Of a stretch of DNA of 64,000 bases, positions 28,343 to 38,149 are shown piece after piece. The notes under the pieces are model-generated. The model had not been told where the DNA came from, searched no databases, and saw only the letters and a program-made list of their open reading frames with translations. This DNA is from Hymenobacter metallicola (lineage in GTDB: Bacteria > Bacteroidota > Bacteroidia > Cytophagales > Hymenobacteraceae), in NCBI RefSeq assembly GCF_004745645.1, contig NZ_SRMB01000004.1, positions 372,001 to 436,000 of the forward strand. Reading direction: 5' to 3'. The stretch's first letter is position 1. Each line of letters opens with the position of its first letter. Both the position numbers and the translations under genes were made by a program.

Positions 28343-28374
28343 AAAAAGGGCTGTCCGCGTGGGCAGCCTTTTTT
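28343..28374 (+). terminator. Intrinsic terminator ending the polysaccharide locus
   Basis: Arms AAAAAGGGCTGTCC (28343-28356) and GGGCAGCCTTTTTT (28361-28374) pair with one mismatch and one G-T pair, and the right arm forms the T-tract. It lies 75 bp after the last lyase-family gene. Confidence 0.85.
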
Positions 28375-28522
28375 ATTCTCTATGTTAAAAATTTCGTTTG
28401 TAGCCCAAAAACAGGTGACTTTCAGCGTGTTGCCACGGCTCCGGGGCGTATAGGCTGTAACCTAAGCCGCACGGTTCGGGTACCTAAGGCTTTACCATCT
28501 ATCATTTCTACTACCTACTACC

Positions 28523-29317
28523 ATGACCAACCAAACCGTCCTGATTACCGGCGCCTCCAGCGGCATCGGCTTCGAGCTGGCCCGCTGCTTTGCCCGCGAC
28601 AACTACCGCCTTGTTCTTTCCGCCCGCCCCGGCGCCGACCTGCAGGAAGCCGCCCAGAAGCTGCAGCAGGAATTCTCCGGTCTGCAAACCGTAGTCATTC
28701 CTGCCGACCTGAGCACCCACGAGGGTCCCGTGCAGCTTTTTGAGGAAACCCAGCGCCAGGGCCTGCAAATTGATATTCTGGTCAACGACGCGGGCTTTGG
28801 CGAAGCGGGCCTGTTCGTAGAAACCGACCTGCAAAAGGAAATGGGCATCGTGCACGTCAACGTACTGGCCCTGATGACGCTGACCAAGCTGTTTTTGCGC
28901 GAGATGGTAACCCGCAACGCGGGCAAGATTCTCCAGCTCGGCTCGGTGGTTTCCTTCCTGCCCAACCCGCGCCAGGCCGTGTACGCGGCCACCAAAGCCT
29001 TTGTGCTGAGTTTCAGCGAAGCCCTGCAGCATGAGCTCAAGGAAATGAAGTCGGACGTAACGATGACCATTCTGTGCCCGCCGGCCACGGAAACCGACTT
29101 TTTCCGGGTGGCCAACGCCGAAGACACCAAGGTGGGCCAAAGCTCGAAAGCTACCCCACAGGAAGTGGCCGAGGGCGGCTACAAGGGGCTGCTGAGCGGC
29201 GAGGCCCGGGTACTGCCCACGCTCGGAGCCAAGCTGAACTTCGCTTCCAGCGCCCTCTTCCCCGATTCGATGCTGGCCACGATGATGAACACGCAGATGC
29301 AGCCGGAAAGCAAATAA
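28523..29317 (+). CDS. Short-chain dehydrogenase/reductase (SDR)
   Basis: A 264-aa classical SDR: LITGASSGIGFELA (cofactor), NDAGFG, Ser in LGSVVSF and catalytic YAATKAF. Resembles the DltE/YqjQ-like group; substrate is unknown. It is monocistronic, with terminators on both sides, and is separate from the polysaccharide locus. Confidence 0.88.
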   Translation: MTNQTVLITGASSGIGFELARCFARDNYRLVLSARPGADLQEAAQKLQQEFSGLQTVVIPADLSTHEGPVQLFEETQRQGLQIDILVNDAGFGEAGLFVETDLQKEMGIVHVNVLALMTLTKLFLREMVTRNAGKILQLGSVVSFLPNPRQAVYAATKAFVLSFSEALQHELKEMKSDVTMTILCPPATETDFFRVANAEDTKVGQSSKATPQEVAEGGYKGLLSGEARVLPTLGAKLNFASSALFPDSMLATMMNTQMQPESK

Positions 29318-29330
29318 CCACGCTCCGGCT

Positions 29331-29384
29331 GGCCGTACACACCACAGGCTGCCCCGCAAGGAGCAGCCTGTGGTGTGTACGGCC
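29331..29384. terminator. Bidirectional terminator hairpin
   Basis: A perfect 22-bp inverted repeat (29331-29352 and 29363-29384) with a 10-nt loop, between the SDR gene and the convergent ABC permease ending at 29398. It lacks a long T-tract, but the stem is unusually strong. Confidence 0.8.
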
Positions 29385-29397
29385 GTACTGCTGGTGG

Positions 29398-31830
29398 CTA
29401 ATTAACCCGCATGTTGTTGATCGGGTTGGCCGTAGCGGCTTTAATGGCCTGATAGCTCACGGTCAGGAAGGCGACGGCGGCGGCCAGCAGCCCGGCCACC
29501 CCGAAGGCCCAGAGCGGCATGTCGATGCGGTAGGCAAAGTCCTGCAGCCAGCGGCTCATGGCCAGCCAGGCCAGCGGGAAGGCAATGACGGCCGCCACGA
29601 CGACCAACACCATAAACTCCTTGGAGAGCAGCGCCACGATGCTCGATACATCGGCGCCCAGCACTTTGCGGATGCCAATTTCCTTTTTGCGCCGCTCGGC
29701 CGCGTAGGTCGCCAGGCCAAACAGCCCCAGGCAGCCCACGAAGATGGCCACGCCCGTGAACACCCACAGCAAAGATTTGAGCTTGTCTTCGGCCTTGTAC
29801 ATCTCGTCGAAGTTGTCGTCCAGAAACCGGTATTCGATGGGGTTTTCGGGGCTGAACTTAGTCCATACCTGCTTTACGCCCTCCACGGCGCTACCCACGT
29901 CGGTGCCCTTGAGCTTGACGGCCACTTTCCAGTAGGCGCCGGGAAAGATCTGGAGCACGGCCGGCTCCAGCCGGTCGTAGAGGCTCTTGTAGTGGAAGTC
30001 TTTCACGACGCCGATAATCTTGCCCACTTTCAGCGAATCGGGGTTTTTGTCGTTCCACACGGGCCACTGCACGGTTTTGCCCAAAGCCTGCTGGGGCGTG
30101 CCGAGGCCGAATTCCCGCACGGCCGTTTCGTTCAGAATAAAGGCGTGGTCCTTGTCGGTAGTTAGCTCTTTGGAGAAGTCGCGCCCGGCTACCAGCTGCA
30201 GGCCCAGGGTTTTGATGTAGTCATAATCGACCATCAGCTGGGTGGTGGGATACTCCTTCTTTTCGCCGTTGGTGGGCACAATCAGCCCGTCGCCGGCCAC
30301 CTGGTCGCCGGGGAAGCCGTAGCCGATGCTGGCCGCCACCACGCCGGGGACTTGCCGCAGCTCGTTCTTGAAGGTTTCGTACTGCTTGTTCATGTTCTCG
30401 CCACGCATGGGAAAGAACATGATTTGGTCCCGGTTGAAGCCCAGGTCCTTGTTGTGCAGATACGATACCTGCTGAAACACGACGAAGGCGCACACAATCA
30501 GGAACACCGACAAGGCAAACTGTACCACAATCAGTCCGTGCCGCAGCCACTGCACCCGGCCGAAGATACCATCCGTCACCACCGCGCTTTTCAGCACCTT
30601 CACCGGCTGGAAGCTGCTCAGCACCAGGGCCGGGTAGAAGCCCGCCACCAGGCCCACCACCAGCGTCAGGACCGCCAGCAGGCCCAGCAGCGCGGGGTTG
30701 CGGAGCAGGTCGAAGGCCATTTTCTTGCCCGTAAAGTCGTTTAGCACCGGCAGCAGCAGGGAGGTCAGCACCGCCGCCAGCACCACGCTTACCAGCGTGA
30801 GCAGCACGGTTTCGCTCAGAAACTGCAGCATCAGCTGCTGCTGGCTGGCCCCGATGGTTTTGCGGATGCCCACTTCCTTGGCCCGCTGCATGGACTTAGC
30901 CGTGGCTAGGTTCACGAAATTAAAGCAGGCAATGAGCAGAATGAAGCCGGCAATGACGCCCAGGGCTTTCACGTAGGTGATGTTGCCTTTCACCGACGAG
31001 TCGTACTTGAAGCTGGACGAGTACAGGTGCACCTCGTGCAGGGGCTGCAGGTAGGGCACCGACGTGAGCTTGTCGTTTTCGCTCAGCGTGGGCTGCACTT
31101 TCTGGGTAAGGTAGTCGCGCAGCTTGGCCTGGGTTTGCCGGACATCGGCGCCGGGCTTGAGCTTGACGTAGGTGTAAAACTGCTGCCAGCCCCAGTTAGA
31201 CATGCGCTGCTGGGGCAGCTGGGCCGCCGCCAGCGGAATGATGTAGTTGATCTTCAGGTGAAACTTGTCCAGGCCGCTTTGCAGCACGCCCTTCACCACT
31301 ACCGTGGTTGAGTTGATCTTCAGCTCCTTGCCGACTGGATTCACGTCCCCGAAAAAGTTGCGGGCCACCTCCTCGGCCAAAACCACCGAGCTGGTTCCAT
31401 CCAGCGCCCCGGTTGGCGAGCCGTACTTGAAGGGCAGCTGAAAAATCCCGAAAAAGGTGGAGTCGGCAATAAGGCCATCTTCCACGTAGATTTTCTTCTC
31501 GCCCGCCTGCAGCAGATTCAGGCTGGCCCCCGTCATCAGGATGCGCATCGTTTGCTCTACCTCCGGAAACTCCTGCTTGAGGGTAGTAGCAAACATCGGC
31601 GACACCGAGGCGTGGCTTTCGGGCGTTTCGGTTGTGGTTTGCTGGGTGTAGACGCGGTAAATCCGGCTGCCGTCGGGCACGAACTGGTCGAATTGCAGCT
31701 CATCGTGCACAAACAGGCCGATGAGCAGGCAGGCCGTCAGGCCCAGGGCCAGACCGGCAATATTGATAAAGGAGAAGCCTTTGTGGCGGAGCAGGTTGCG
31801 GTAGGCAACGAGCAGGTAGTTCTTTAGCAT
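29398..31830 (-). CDS. ABC transporter permease, MacB/FtsX type (second permease)
   Basis: An 810-aa inner-membrane permease. One N-terminal membrane helix (GFSFINIAGLALGLTACLLIGLFV) is followed by a MacB-type periplasmic domain, three helices and an FtsX domain (NLATAKSMQRAKEVGIRKTIGA). A second half repeats this with a terminal FtsX domain (YAAERRKKEIGIRKVLGA). This duplicated architecture is common in Bacteroidota MacB-like exporters. It is the last gene of the operon, starting 51 bp after the sister permease. The transported molecule is unknown. Confidence 0.92.
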   Translation of the reverse strand: MLKNYLLVAYRNLLRHKGFSFINIAGLALGLTACLLIGLFVHDELQFDQFVPDGSRIYRVYTQQTTTETPESHASVSPMFATTLKQEFPEVEQTMRILMTGASLNLLQAGEKKIYVEDGLIADSTFFGIFQLPFKYGSPTGALDGTSSVVLAEEVARNFFGDVNPVGKELKINSTTVVVKGVLQSGLDKFHLKINYIIPLAAAQLPQQRMSNWGWQQFYTYVKLKPGADVRQTQAKLRDYLTQKVQPTLSENDKLTSVPYLQPLHEVHLYSSSFKYDSSVKGNITYVKALGVIAGFILLIACFNFVNLATAKSMQRAKEVGIRKTIGASQQQLMLQFLSETVLLTLVSVVLAAVLTSLLLPVLNDFTGKKMAFDLLRNPALLGLLAVLTLVVGLVAGFYPALVLSSFQPVKVLKSAVVTDGIFGRVQWLRHGLIVVQFALSVFLIVCAFVVFQQVSYLHNKDLGFNRDQIMFFPMRGENMNKQYETFKNELRQVPGVVAASIGYGFPGDQVAGDGLIVPTNGEKKEYPTTQLMVDYDYIKTLGLQLVAGRDFSKELTTDKDHAFILNETAVREFGLGTPQQALGKTVQWPVWNDKNPDSLKVGKIIGVVKDFHYKSLYDRLEPAVLQIFPGAYWKVAVKLKGTDVGSAVEGVKQVWTKFSPENPIEYRFLDDNFDEMYKAEDKLKSLLWVFTGVAIFVGCLGLFGLATYAAERRKKEIGIRKVLGADVSSIVALLSKEFMVLVVVAAVIAFPLAWLAMSRWLQDFAYRIDMPLWAFGVAGLLAAAVAFLTVSYQAIKAATANPINNMRVN

Positions 31831-31881
31831 GGTCGTGCCAGTTGTAATGATGGACGGATTGGTGGAAAAAGCAGCCGGCGG

Positions 31882-34239
31882 CTATTCGTCGCGCAGGCTC
31901 TGCGTGGGGTTGAGCCGGGCGGCTTGCAGGGCCTGGGTACTGATGGTGAGCCAGGCCACCGTGACGGCTACGAGGCCCGCCCCCAGGAAATACCAAACCT
32001 CCAGGGCGATGCGGTACTCGAAGCTTTCCAGCCACTGCTTGACTACCACGTAACTGACTGGCATGGCGAGCAGAATAGCCACGCCGACGAGCTTGGTGAG
32101 GTCGCTCGAGAGCAGGTAAACGATGCTGAATTCGCTAGCGCCCAAAACTTTGCGGATGCCAATTTCCTTGCGGCGCCGTTCGGCCGTAAAGGCGGTGAGA
32201 CCAAATAGGCCCAGGCACGAAATCAGAATAGCTAAGCCGGCGAAGTACTGGGCCAGCACCCCGACGCGCCGCTCGGCGGCGTATTGGGCCTGGTAGTCCC
32301 CGTCGAGAAAGTGGTAAGTAAGCGTCTGCCCCGGGTTAAACGCGGCGTAGAGCTGCCGGAGCTGAGCTATGGTTTCCTGTTCCCGCCCCGGGGCCAGCCG
32401 AACAAGGATGGTAGTGGTCGCCTTGGGCTCCAACCGAAAAATGAGGGGCTTCACTTTCTCGTGCAACGACTGGAAGTGAAAGTCCTTGGCGACGCCCACA
32501 ATCCGCCGCTTGTCCAGCATCTGCCCCACAGGATTTTCCAGACCCAAGCTCGCTACCAGGGCCTCATTCACGATAATCTGCACGCTGTCGGTGCGGAATT
32601 GCGGCGAAAAGCTGCGGCCCTCTTTCAACGCAATGCTCAGTGTTTCGAGCAGGTCGAAGCTTACGCCCATGTGGTGGACGGGAATCTTACGGCCTTGCCA
32701 CTCCAGCGGGATTCCCGCGCCGTCGTAGGTGCCTATAAACGAGCCCAACTTGCCGGCGGCATTCACCACGCCCGGCAGCCGCTTTACCTCGGCTAGAAAA
32801 GCCTCGGGCTGTTGGGCCGCTTTGCCCCCCGCTTCGAAGGCAACGACGCCGGTGCGGTCGTAGCCCAGGTCCTTGCTTTGCACGAAGGCAAGCTGCCGCT
32901 GAATGACGAAGACGCAGACGATGAACAGCACAGAGAGCATGAACTGAAAAACCACTAGCCCTTTGCGCGTCCACAGGTCGGCAACCGAACCGGCGAGCTG
33001 CCCCTTGAGCACCTCCACCGGCCGTAGTCCTGAGAGGTAGAAGGCCGGGTAGCTGCCCGCCAGCAGCCCCGTAATTAGCGTAATACCGAGCGCCGAAAGA
33101 ACCAAGTGCGGCTTGAAGACCAGCGCAAGTTGTTTGCCGGTGATGTCGTTGAACTGCGGCAGCAGCAAGTCTACCAGCGCCAGCGCCAGGATCAGCGCGA
33201 TGAAGCTCATGAGCACCGATTCGGCCAGAAAGTGTGCGGCCAGCGAAAAGCGGCCGGCGCCCAGGGTTTTCTTCACCCCAATTTCCTTTAGCCGGCGCGA
33301 GGCCTTGGCCGTGGCCAGGTTCATGAAATTGATGCAGGCAATGACCAGAATGAACACCGCAATGGCCGAAAACAGCCGCACGTATTCAATCCGCCCGCCC
33401 GACGGTACGCCGTTGGTGTACTCGCCGTAGAGGTACTTGTCGGCGTAGGGCTGCACGAGCAAGGCCCGTTCCTTGTTCGTGGCCAGCTTGCGTTGGAGCA
33501 AGCCCGACATCTTGGTTTGAAACTGCGCTTCGTCGGCGCCCTCGTGCAGCACCACGAAGGTGTTGAAAGGCCCATCCTGAGCCCAGTTCATCGACTCCCC
33601 CATTTTCATAATGTCCTTGAAGGCATCAAAGCTGAGTACGCAGTCAAACTGGTCGGTAGAATTGGCCGGAATGGGCCCGAACACGCCCGTTACGACAACG
33701 GTTTGCTTGAGGTCAGCCAGGTGCCATTCCACCGTTTTGCCCACGGCATTGGCCGCCGTGCCGAACAGCGCTACGGCCATTTCCTGCGAGAGCACAGCAG
33801 CGGTTTTATTGGCCAGCACCTGGCCGGCGTCGCCCCGTTGCAGGTTGTAGGAGAAGATGTGAAAAAAGTCTTTGCCGGCAAATTTTGCGTCGGCCCGCAC
33901 GGTTTTTCCCTTTGCCACCAGCGTGAACCCCGGGAAAAAATCGGGTGGAGTGGCCGCGGCCGCGTACTGGATTTCGGGCATTTCCTTGGCCAGTGCCTCG
34001 GCCAGCAGCGGCGCCGTACCATAGGTGTTGATGCCCTCGGCCGTACGCTGGTTTTCCAGCACCTGAAACAGCCGCCCGGTAGTGGCGTGGTAGCGGTCGA
34101 AGCTCCATTCGTCGTACACCCACAGGTAGATGGTGAGGGCGCCGGCCAAGCCCACGGACAAGCCGATCAGGTTGATGAAGAAGGTGGCTTTAAACCGCTG
34201 AAAGTTCCGGTAAATCAGAAGCAGGGAATACTGGAGCAT
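31882..34239 (-). CDS. ABC transporter permease, MacB/FtsX type (first permease)
   Basis: A 785-aa inner-membrane permease of the same duplicated MacB/FtsX layout as its downstream neighbour: NFQRFKATFFINLIGLSVGLAG at the N-terminus, NLATAKASRRLKEIGVKKTLGA in the middle, and FTAERRRKEIGIRKVLGA near the C-terminus. The two permeases are clearly paralogous and probably form a heterodimer energised by the ATPase encoded just upstream. Located 54 bp after the ATPase gene. Confidence 0.92.
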   Translation of the reverse strand: MLQYSLLLIYRNFQRFKATFFINLIGLSVGLAGALTIYLWVYDEWSFDRYHATTGRLFQVLENQRTAEGINTYGTAPLLAEALAKEMPEIQYAAAATPPDFFPGFTLVAKGKTVRADAKFAGKDFFHIFSYNLQRGDAGQVLANKTAAVLSQEMAVALFGTAANAVGKTVEWHLADLKQTVVVTGVFGPIPANSTDQFDCVLSFDAFKDIMKMGESMNWAQDGPFNTFVVLHEGADEAQFQTKMSGLLQRKLATNKERALLVQPYADKYLYGEYTNGVPSGGRIEYVRLFSAIAVFILVIACINFMNLATAKASRRLKEIGVKKTLGAGRFSLAAHFLAESVLMSFIALILALALVDLLLPQFNDITGKQLALVFKPHLVLSALGITLITGLLAGSYPAFYLSGLRPVEVLKGQLAGSVADLWTRKGLVVFQFMLSVLFIVCVFVIQRQLAFVQSKDLGYDRTGVVAFEAGGKAAQQPEAFLAEVKRLPGVVNAAGKLGSFIGTYDGAGIPLEWQGRKIPVHHMGVSFDLLETLSIALKEGRSFSPQFRTDSVQIIVNEALVASLGLENPVGQMLDKRRIVGVAKDFHFQSLHEKVKPLIFRLEPKATTTILVRLAPGREQETIAQLRQLYAAFNPGQTLTYHFLDGDYQAQYAAERRVGVLAQYFAGLAILISCLGLFGLTAFTAERRRKEIGIRKVLGASEFSIVYLLSSDLTKLVGVAILLAMPVSYVVVKQWLESFEYRIALEVWYFLGAGLVAVTVAWLTISTQALQAARLNPTQSLRDE

Positions 34240-34293
34240 GGGGCCGGTGGTGCTAAGAACAAGTGCTTCAAAAAAAGATGAGGGAAGCCCGCG

Positions 34294-34971
34294 CTACACG
34301 CGCACGTTTTCGAGCACCACCTGCCCGTCGAGCAGGCGCACCACCCGGTGGGCGTAGCGGGCGTCGTGCTCCGAGTGGGTCACCATCACGATGGTGGTGC
34401 CGGCCTCGTTCAGTTCGGTCAGCAGCTCCATGACCTCGTTGCCATTGCTGGAATCGAGGTTACCGGTGGGTTCGTCGGCCAGAATCAGGCGGGGCGAGTT
34501 CACAACGGCCCGGGCCACGGCCACGCGCTGCTGCTGCCCGCCCGAGAGCTGCTGGGGGAAGTGGTTGCGGCGGTGCATAATCTGCATTTTCTCCAGCACC
34601 CGCTGCACCTTTTCCTTGCGCTCAGTGGCCCCCACGCCCAGGTAAATCAGGGGCAGTTCCACGTTTTCGGCCACCGTCAGCTCCTCAATCAGGTTGAAGC
34701 TCTGAAACACGAACCCGATGTGGGTCTTGCGCAGCTCGGCCCGGCGCCGCTCCGTCACGTGGGTTACGTCGGTACCGGCAAAGGTGAAGGTGCCGCCGTC
34801 GGGCTCGTCGAGCAGGCCGATGATGTTGAGCAGGGTCGATTTGCCGCAGCCCGACGGCCCCATAATGGCCACAAACTCGCCTTCCTGCACCGTGAATGAC
34901 ACGTTGTTCAGGGCCTTGGTCTGCACTTCTTCGGTGCGGTAAATCTTTTCGAGGTGGTTGATCTGGAGCAT
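34294..34971 (-). CDS. ABC transporter ATP-binding protein (MacB/LolD type)
   Basis: A 225-aa ATPase with Walker A GPSGCGKST, signature LSGGQQQRVAVARA, Walker B LILADEPTGNLD and the H-loop VTHSEHDARYAH. It belongs to the LolD/MacB class, which powers export or lipoprotein release without a substrate channel of its own. It is the second gene of the operon, after the membrane-fusion adaptor. Confidence 0.96.
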   Translation of the reverse strand: MLQINHLEKIYRTEEVQTKALNNVSFTVQEGEFVAIMGPSGCGKSTLLNIIGLLDEPDGGTFTFAGTDVTHVTERRRAELRKTHIGFVFQSFNLIEELTVAENVELPLIYLGVGATERKEKVQRVLEKMQIMHRRNHFPQQLSGGQQQRVAVARAVVNSPRLILADEPTGNLDSSNGNEVMELLTELNEAGTTIVMVTHSEHDARYAHRVVRLLDGQVVLENVRV

Positions 34972-35201
34972 GACGTAGGGTTCTAAAAAAGGAAGAGTTG
35001 GGCGGGCGTAAAGGCAAAAAATCGGAAAAAGACGGTCGGGCCGGGTGCTGCCGCGGGAGCCGGGTTGCAGCCCAGCAGCCTTGGCCGACGCGAGTCACTC
35101 ACCAGCTGCGCAGCGGAGGGCGGCAGGAGCGGCGCAGTACCGCTCCTGTTGGCTCAGCACCGGCCCGACGGTCTTTGTGGCGGGGTATTGAAATCAAGAA
35201 G

Positions 35202-36461
35202 TTAATCGGCTTTGGCCTTGAGCAGCAATTCGCCCATGGTTTCGTAGCCTTCGTAGCTGGAGGTCACTACCCGGTCGCCGGGCTTGAGGCCGGCCAGCAC
35301 CTCGTAATACTCCGGGTTCTGGCGGCCCAGGCGGATATCGGCGCGGTAGGCCTTGGTGCCGTCCTCACTGACCTTGAATATCCAGTTGCCCCCGGTTTTC
35401 TGGTTGAAGCCGCCCCGGGGCACCCGCACGGCCTGGGTCGGGTCGCTCAGGGCCAGGCGCACCGGCAACGACTGGCCCCGGCGAATATCGGGCGGCGTGG
35501 GGCCATTGAATTCCAGGTCGACCTGCAGGCCCCGGCTTACCTGGGGAAAAATCTTGGTGACGCGCAGCTCGTAGCGCTTGTCGTTCAGGGTCACTTCGGC
35601 CTTCTGCCCCGCGAAAATGCGGGAAATGTAGTACTGGTCCAGGGTGGCGCGCACTTTCAGGCCGGTCAGCATGTCGAGTTCCCCGATGCGCTGCCCGCGG
35701 GTTTTGAGCTCCCCGATTTCGGCGTTCAGGGACGTGATGCGCCCGGCCGCTGGCGCCTTGATGGTCAAATCATCGAGCTTGCGGCGCATCAGGGCCAGGT
35801 TGCTTTGCATACGCCCCACCGACTGCTGCATCTGCCCGATCTGCTGACCCATGCTCAGGGAATCCTGGCGCAACGACTGGCGCGTGAGCTGCTGGCGGCG
35901 CTGCTGGAAGCGGTAGTTGTTCTGAGTCTGCAGGAACTCCTGCTGCGAAATCACCTTCTGCTCGTAGAGGGTGCGGTTCAACTCGTACACGCGCCGGGCC
36001 TCGCGCAGCTGGTAGTCGATATCGGCCAGCTGGTTGAGCTGCTGAATGCGGTTTTGCTGGAGCAGGTTGCGGGTGTTGTGCAGGTTGTTCATCAGGTCAA
36101 ACACGGCCGTTTCGCGGTTCACCATTTCCAGCTGCAGGTCGGTGTTGGCGAGCTGAATAATGGGCTGCCCGGCCGTGAGCGTGGCCCCGTCTTCGACCAG
36201 GATGCGCTGCACGGTGCCCCCCTCGGGCGCGTCGAGGTAGATGGTTTTAATGGGCATCACGGCCCCATCCACCGGCACAAACTCCTGAAACTCACCCCGG
36301 GTAACCGCACTGATGGTGAGCCGTTCAGGGTCGACGTTGAGCTTGGCAGTACCGGCCGCGGCCATCCGGCTGACGACAACCACCACCGCCACCAATACCG
36401 CCGTGGCCAGTAGCAGCAGGCGCGTTCGGGTCCAGGTTTTCTTTTGAATTGCTACGTCCAT
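35202..36461 (-). CDS. HlyD/RND-type periplasmic adaptor of the ABC exporter
   Basis: A membrane-fusion protein of 419 aa from the preferred start at 36461 (MDVAIQKK, preceded by GGTGG); a start at 36488 would add nine residues. An N-terminal membrane anchor lies at about residues 10-30. Next come a lipoyl-like half (PEGGTVQRILVEDGATLTAG), a long alpha-hairpin coiled coil (residues about 115-230, rich in Gln, Leu and Arg), the second lipoyl half (IKAPAAGRITSLNAEIGE) and beta-barrel domains. It bridges the MacB-like permeases to an outer-membrane channel that is not encoded in the window. Confidence 0.92.
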   Translation of the reverse strand: MDVAIQKKTWTRTRLLLLATAVLVAVVVVVSRMAAAGTAKLNVDPERLTISAVTRGEFQEFVPVDGAVMPIKTIYLDAPEGGTVQRILVEDGATLTAGQPIIQLANTDLQLEMVNRETAVFDLMNNLHNTRNLLQQNRIQQLNQLADIDYQLREARRVYELNRTLYEQKVISQQEFLQTQNNYRFQQRRQQLTRQSLRQDSLSMGQQIGQMQQSVGRMQSNLALMRRKLDDLTIKAPAAGRITSLNAEIGELKTRGQRIGELDMLTGLKVRATLDQYYISRIFAGQKAEVTLNDKRYELRVTKIFPQVSRGLQVDLEFNGPTPPDIRRGQSLPVRLALSDPTQAVRVPRGGFNQKTGGNWIFKVSEDGTKAYRADIRLGRQNPEYYEVLAGLKPGDRVVTSSYEGYETMGELLLKAKAD

Positions 36462-36512
36462 GGTCTTGCCACCGCCCGGCTTGTGCATATCCCAGCGGCT
36501 GAGCAGAGCGTA

Positions 36513-36527
36513 GTAACAACGGTGCCA
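36513..36527 (-). promoter_or_regulatory. Candidate sigma-54 (-24/-12) promoter of the ABC exporter operon
   Basis: The minus strand reads TGGCACCGTTGTTAC against the consensus TGGCACG-N4-TTGC. The -24 element is nearly perfect and spacing is right; the -12 element has A instead of G. It lies 52 bp upstream of the adaptor start, facing away from a sigma-54 activator gene. A reasonable but unproven assignment. Confidence 0.6.
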
Positions 36528-36596
36528 TTTTTATAAATAATTGATTACAAATAACTTATAATACACGTTGCCCATGTAAGGCTCTGCACTGTCCGA

Positions 36597-36640
36597 TTTT
36601 GATACAACTGACCGTCCGGTTGTGATACACTAACTGGCGG
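36597..36640. promoter_or_regulatory. Candidate activator-binding repeats upstream of the sigma-54 promoter
   Basis: Two related segments, TTTTGATACAACTGACCG (36597-36614) and TGTGATACACTAACTGGCGG (36621-36640), lie 70-113 bp upstream of the -24 element. This is the usual distance for NtrC-type enhancer sites. They are plausible binding sites for the divergently encoded regulator. Confidence 0.45.
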
Positions 36641-36772
36641 CAGTGCCGGAAAAAGCGGCCTGTTTTCTCTCCCAAGCGGGTTTTTGATACCTTAGTATAG
36701 TTTATGCTGGGTAATTCGGCGCTTTGTCTTTGCCCGCCAAAGCTATTTTCTCTGATTATTCTCTACTCCCTG

Positions 36773-38149
36773 ATGGTTCCGAAAAAAGCGCGTGTACTGG
36801 TAATTGACGACGACACCGACGTGTTGTTTGCCATGCGGATGCTGCTCAAAACCGAGGTTCAGGAAGTAGTGACCGAGAAAAACCCCGAACTGCTGCTCTC
36901 CCTGCTCAGCAAGCAGCGCTTCGACGTGATTTTCCTGGACATGAACTACAAAAGCACCCTGGGCAGCGGCAACGAGGGGCTGTACTGGCTGGGGCGCATC
37001 CGCGAGAAAGACCCCACGGCCACCGTCATCATGATTACGGCCCACGGCGAAGTCAGCACGGCGGTCCGCTCCCTCAAGGCCGGCGCCACCGACTTTGTGG
37101 TCAAGCCCTGGCACAACGCCCAGCTGCTCGAAACCCTGACTGCGGCCCTGGAGCAGCTACCGGCTGGCGGCAAAGCCGCCCCGGCCCCGCGCCGCCCGGC
37201 TTCCTTCGCCGAATTCGATTTGCTGGGCCAGTCGGAGGCTATGCAGGAGGTGTTTCACAAAATCGAGAAGGTGGCGCCCACCGAGGCCAACGTGCTGCTG
37301 CTGGGCGAAAACGGCACGGGCAAAGAGCTGGTTGCCAAAGCCCTGCACCAACGCTCCTTCCGCGCCGCCAAGCCCTTCGTTACCGCCGACCTGGCCGCCA
37401 TGAGCGAGGGAATCTTCGAAAGTGAGCTGTTTGGCCACAAGAAAGGTTCCTTCACCGATGCCCGCGAAGACCGGGCCGGCCGCTTCGAAGCCGCCTCGGG
37501 CGGCACGCTCTTTCTGGATGAAATCGGCAACATCTCCCTGGCGCAGCAAGCCAAGCTGCTCACGGCCTTGCAAAACCGCCAGGTGATTCCGCTGGGTTCC
37601 AACCAGCCCGTGCCTGTCGATATCCGCCTGATTTCGGCCACCAACGCCCCGCTCTACGAGCTGGCGGCCCGCAGCGCGTTTCGCAAAGACCTGATTTACC
37701 GGCTCAACACCGTCGAAATAACCTTGCCCCCGCTGCGGACCCGCGCCGACGATGTGCTCTTGCTGGCCCGGCACTTTGCCGGCCTCTACGCGGCCCGCAA
37801 CCGTAAGCCGGCTCCTACTTTCGAGGAAGCTACCCTGCTGAAGCTGCGGCACCATAGCTGGCCGGGCAACGTGCGCGAGTTGCAGCACGCCGTGGAGCGG
37901 GCCGTTATTATGGCGGAAGGCGACGTGCTCCGCCCCCAGGATTTTCACTTTTCCGCCATGGAAACGGCGGGCCCGGAGGCCGGCAGTCAGTGGCAGCTGC
38001 CCGAGGGCCCCTTACAGCTCCAGGAAGTCGAGAAAACCACGATTCTGCGGGTCATTGAGCGCCACAACGGCAACATCACCAAGGCGGCCAAGGAACTGGG
38101 CATCACCCGCACGGCCCTCTACCGCCGCCTCGAAAAGCATGACCTCTAA
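36773..38149 (+). CDS. NtrC-type sigma-54-dependent response regulator
   Basis: A 458-aa activator. The receiver domain has DDDTD and phospho-acceptor Asp56 (VIFLDMNYKS). The AAA+ domain has Walker A GENGTGKE and Walker B GGTLFLDEIG. The sigma-54 contact loop reads GSFTDA in place of the classical GAFTGA, keeping the key Phe-Thr. A Fis-type helix-turn-helix closes the protein (NITKAAKELGITRTALYRRL). The ATG at 36773 gives a canonical receiver N-terminus. It is divergent from the ABC exporter operon and overlaps its kinase gene by 11 bp. Confidence 0.94.
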   Translation: MVPKKARVLVIDDDTDVLFAMRMLLKTEVQEVVTEKNPELLLSLLSKQRFDVIFLDMNYKSTLGSGNEGLYWLGRIREKDPTATVIMITAHGEVSTAVRSLKAGATDFVVKPWHNAQLLETLTAALEQLPAGGKAAPAPRRPASFAEFDLLGQSEAMQEVFHKIEKVAPTEANVLLLGENGTGKELVAKALHQRSFRAAKPFVTADLAAMSEGIFESELFGHKKGSFTDAREDRAGRFEAASGGTLFLDEIGNISLAQQAKLLTALQNRQVIPLGSNQPVPVDIRLISATNAPLYELAARSAFRKDLIYRLNTVEITLPPLRTRADDVLLLARHFAGLYAARNRKPAPTFEEATLLKLRHHSWPGNVRELQHAVERAVIMAEGDVLRPQDFHFSAMETAGPEAGSQWQLPEGPLQLQEVEKTTILRVIERHNGNITKAAKELGITRTALYRRLEKHDL

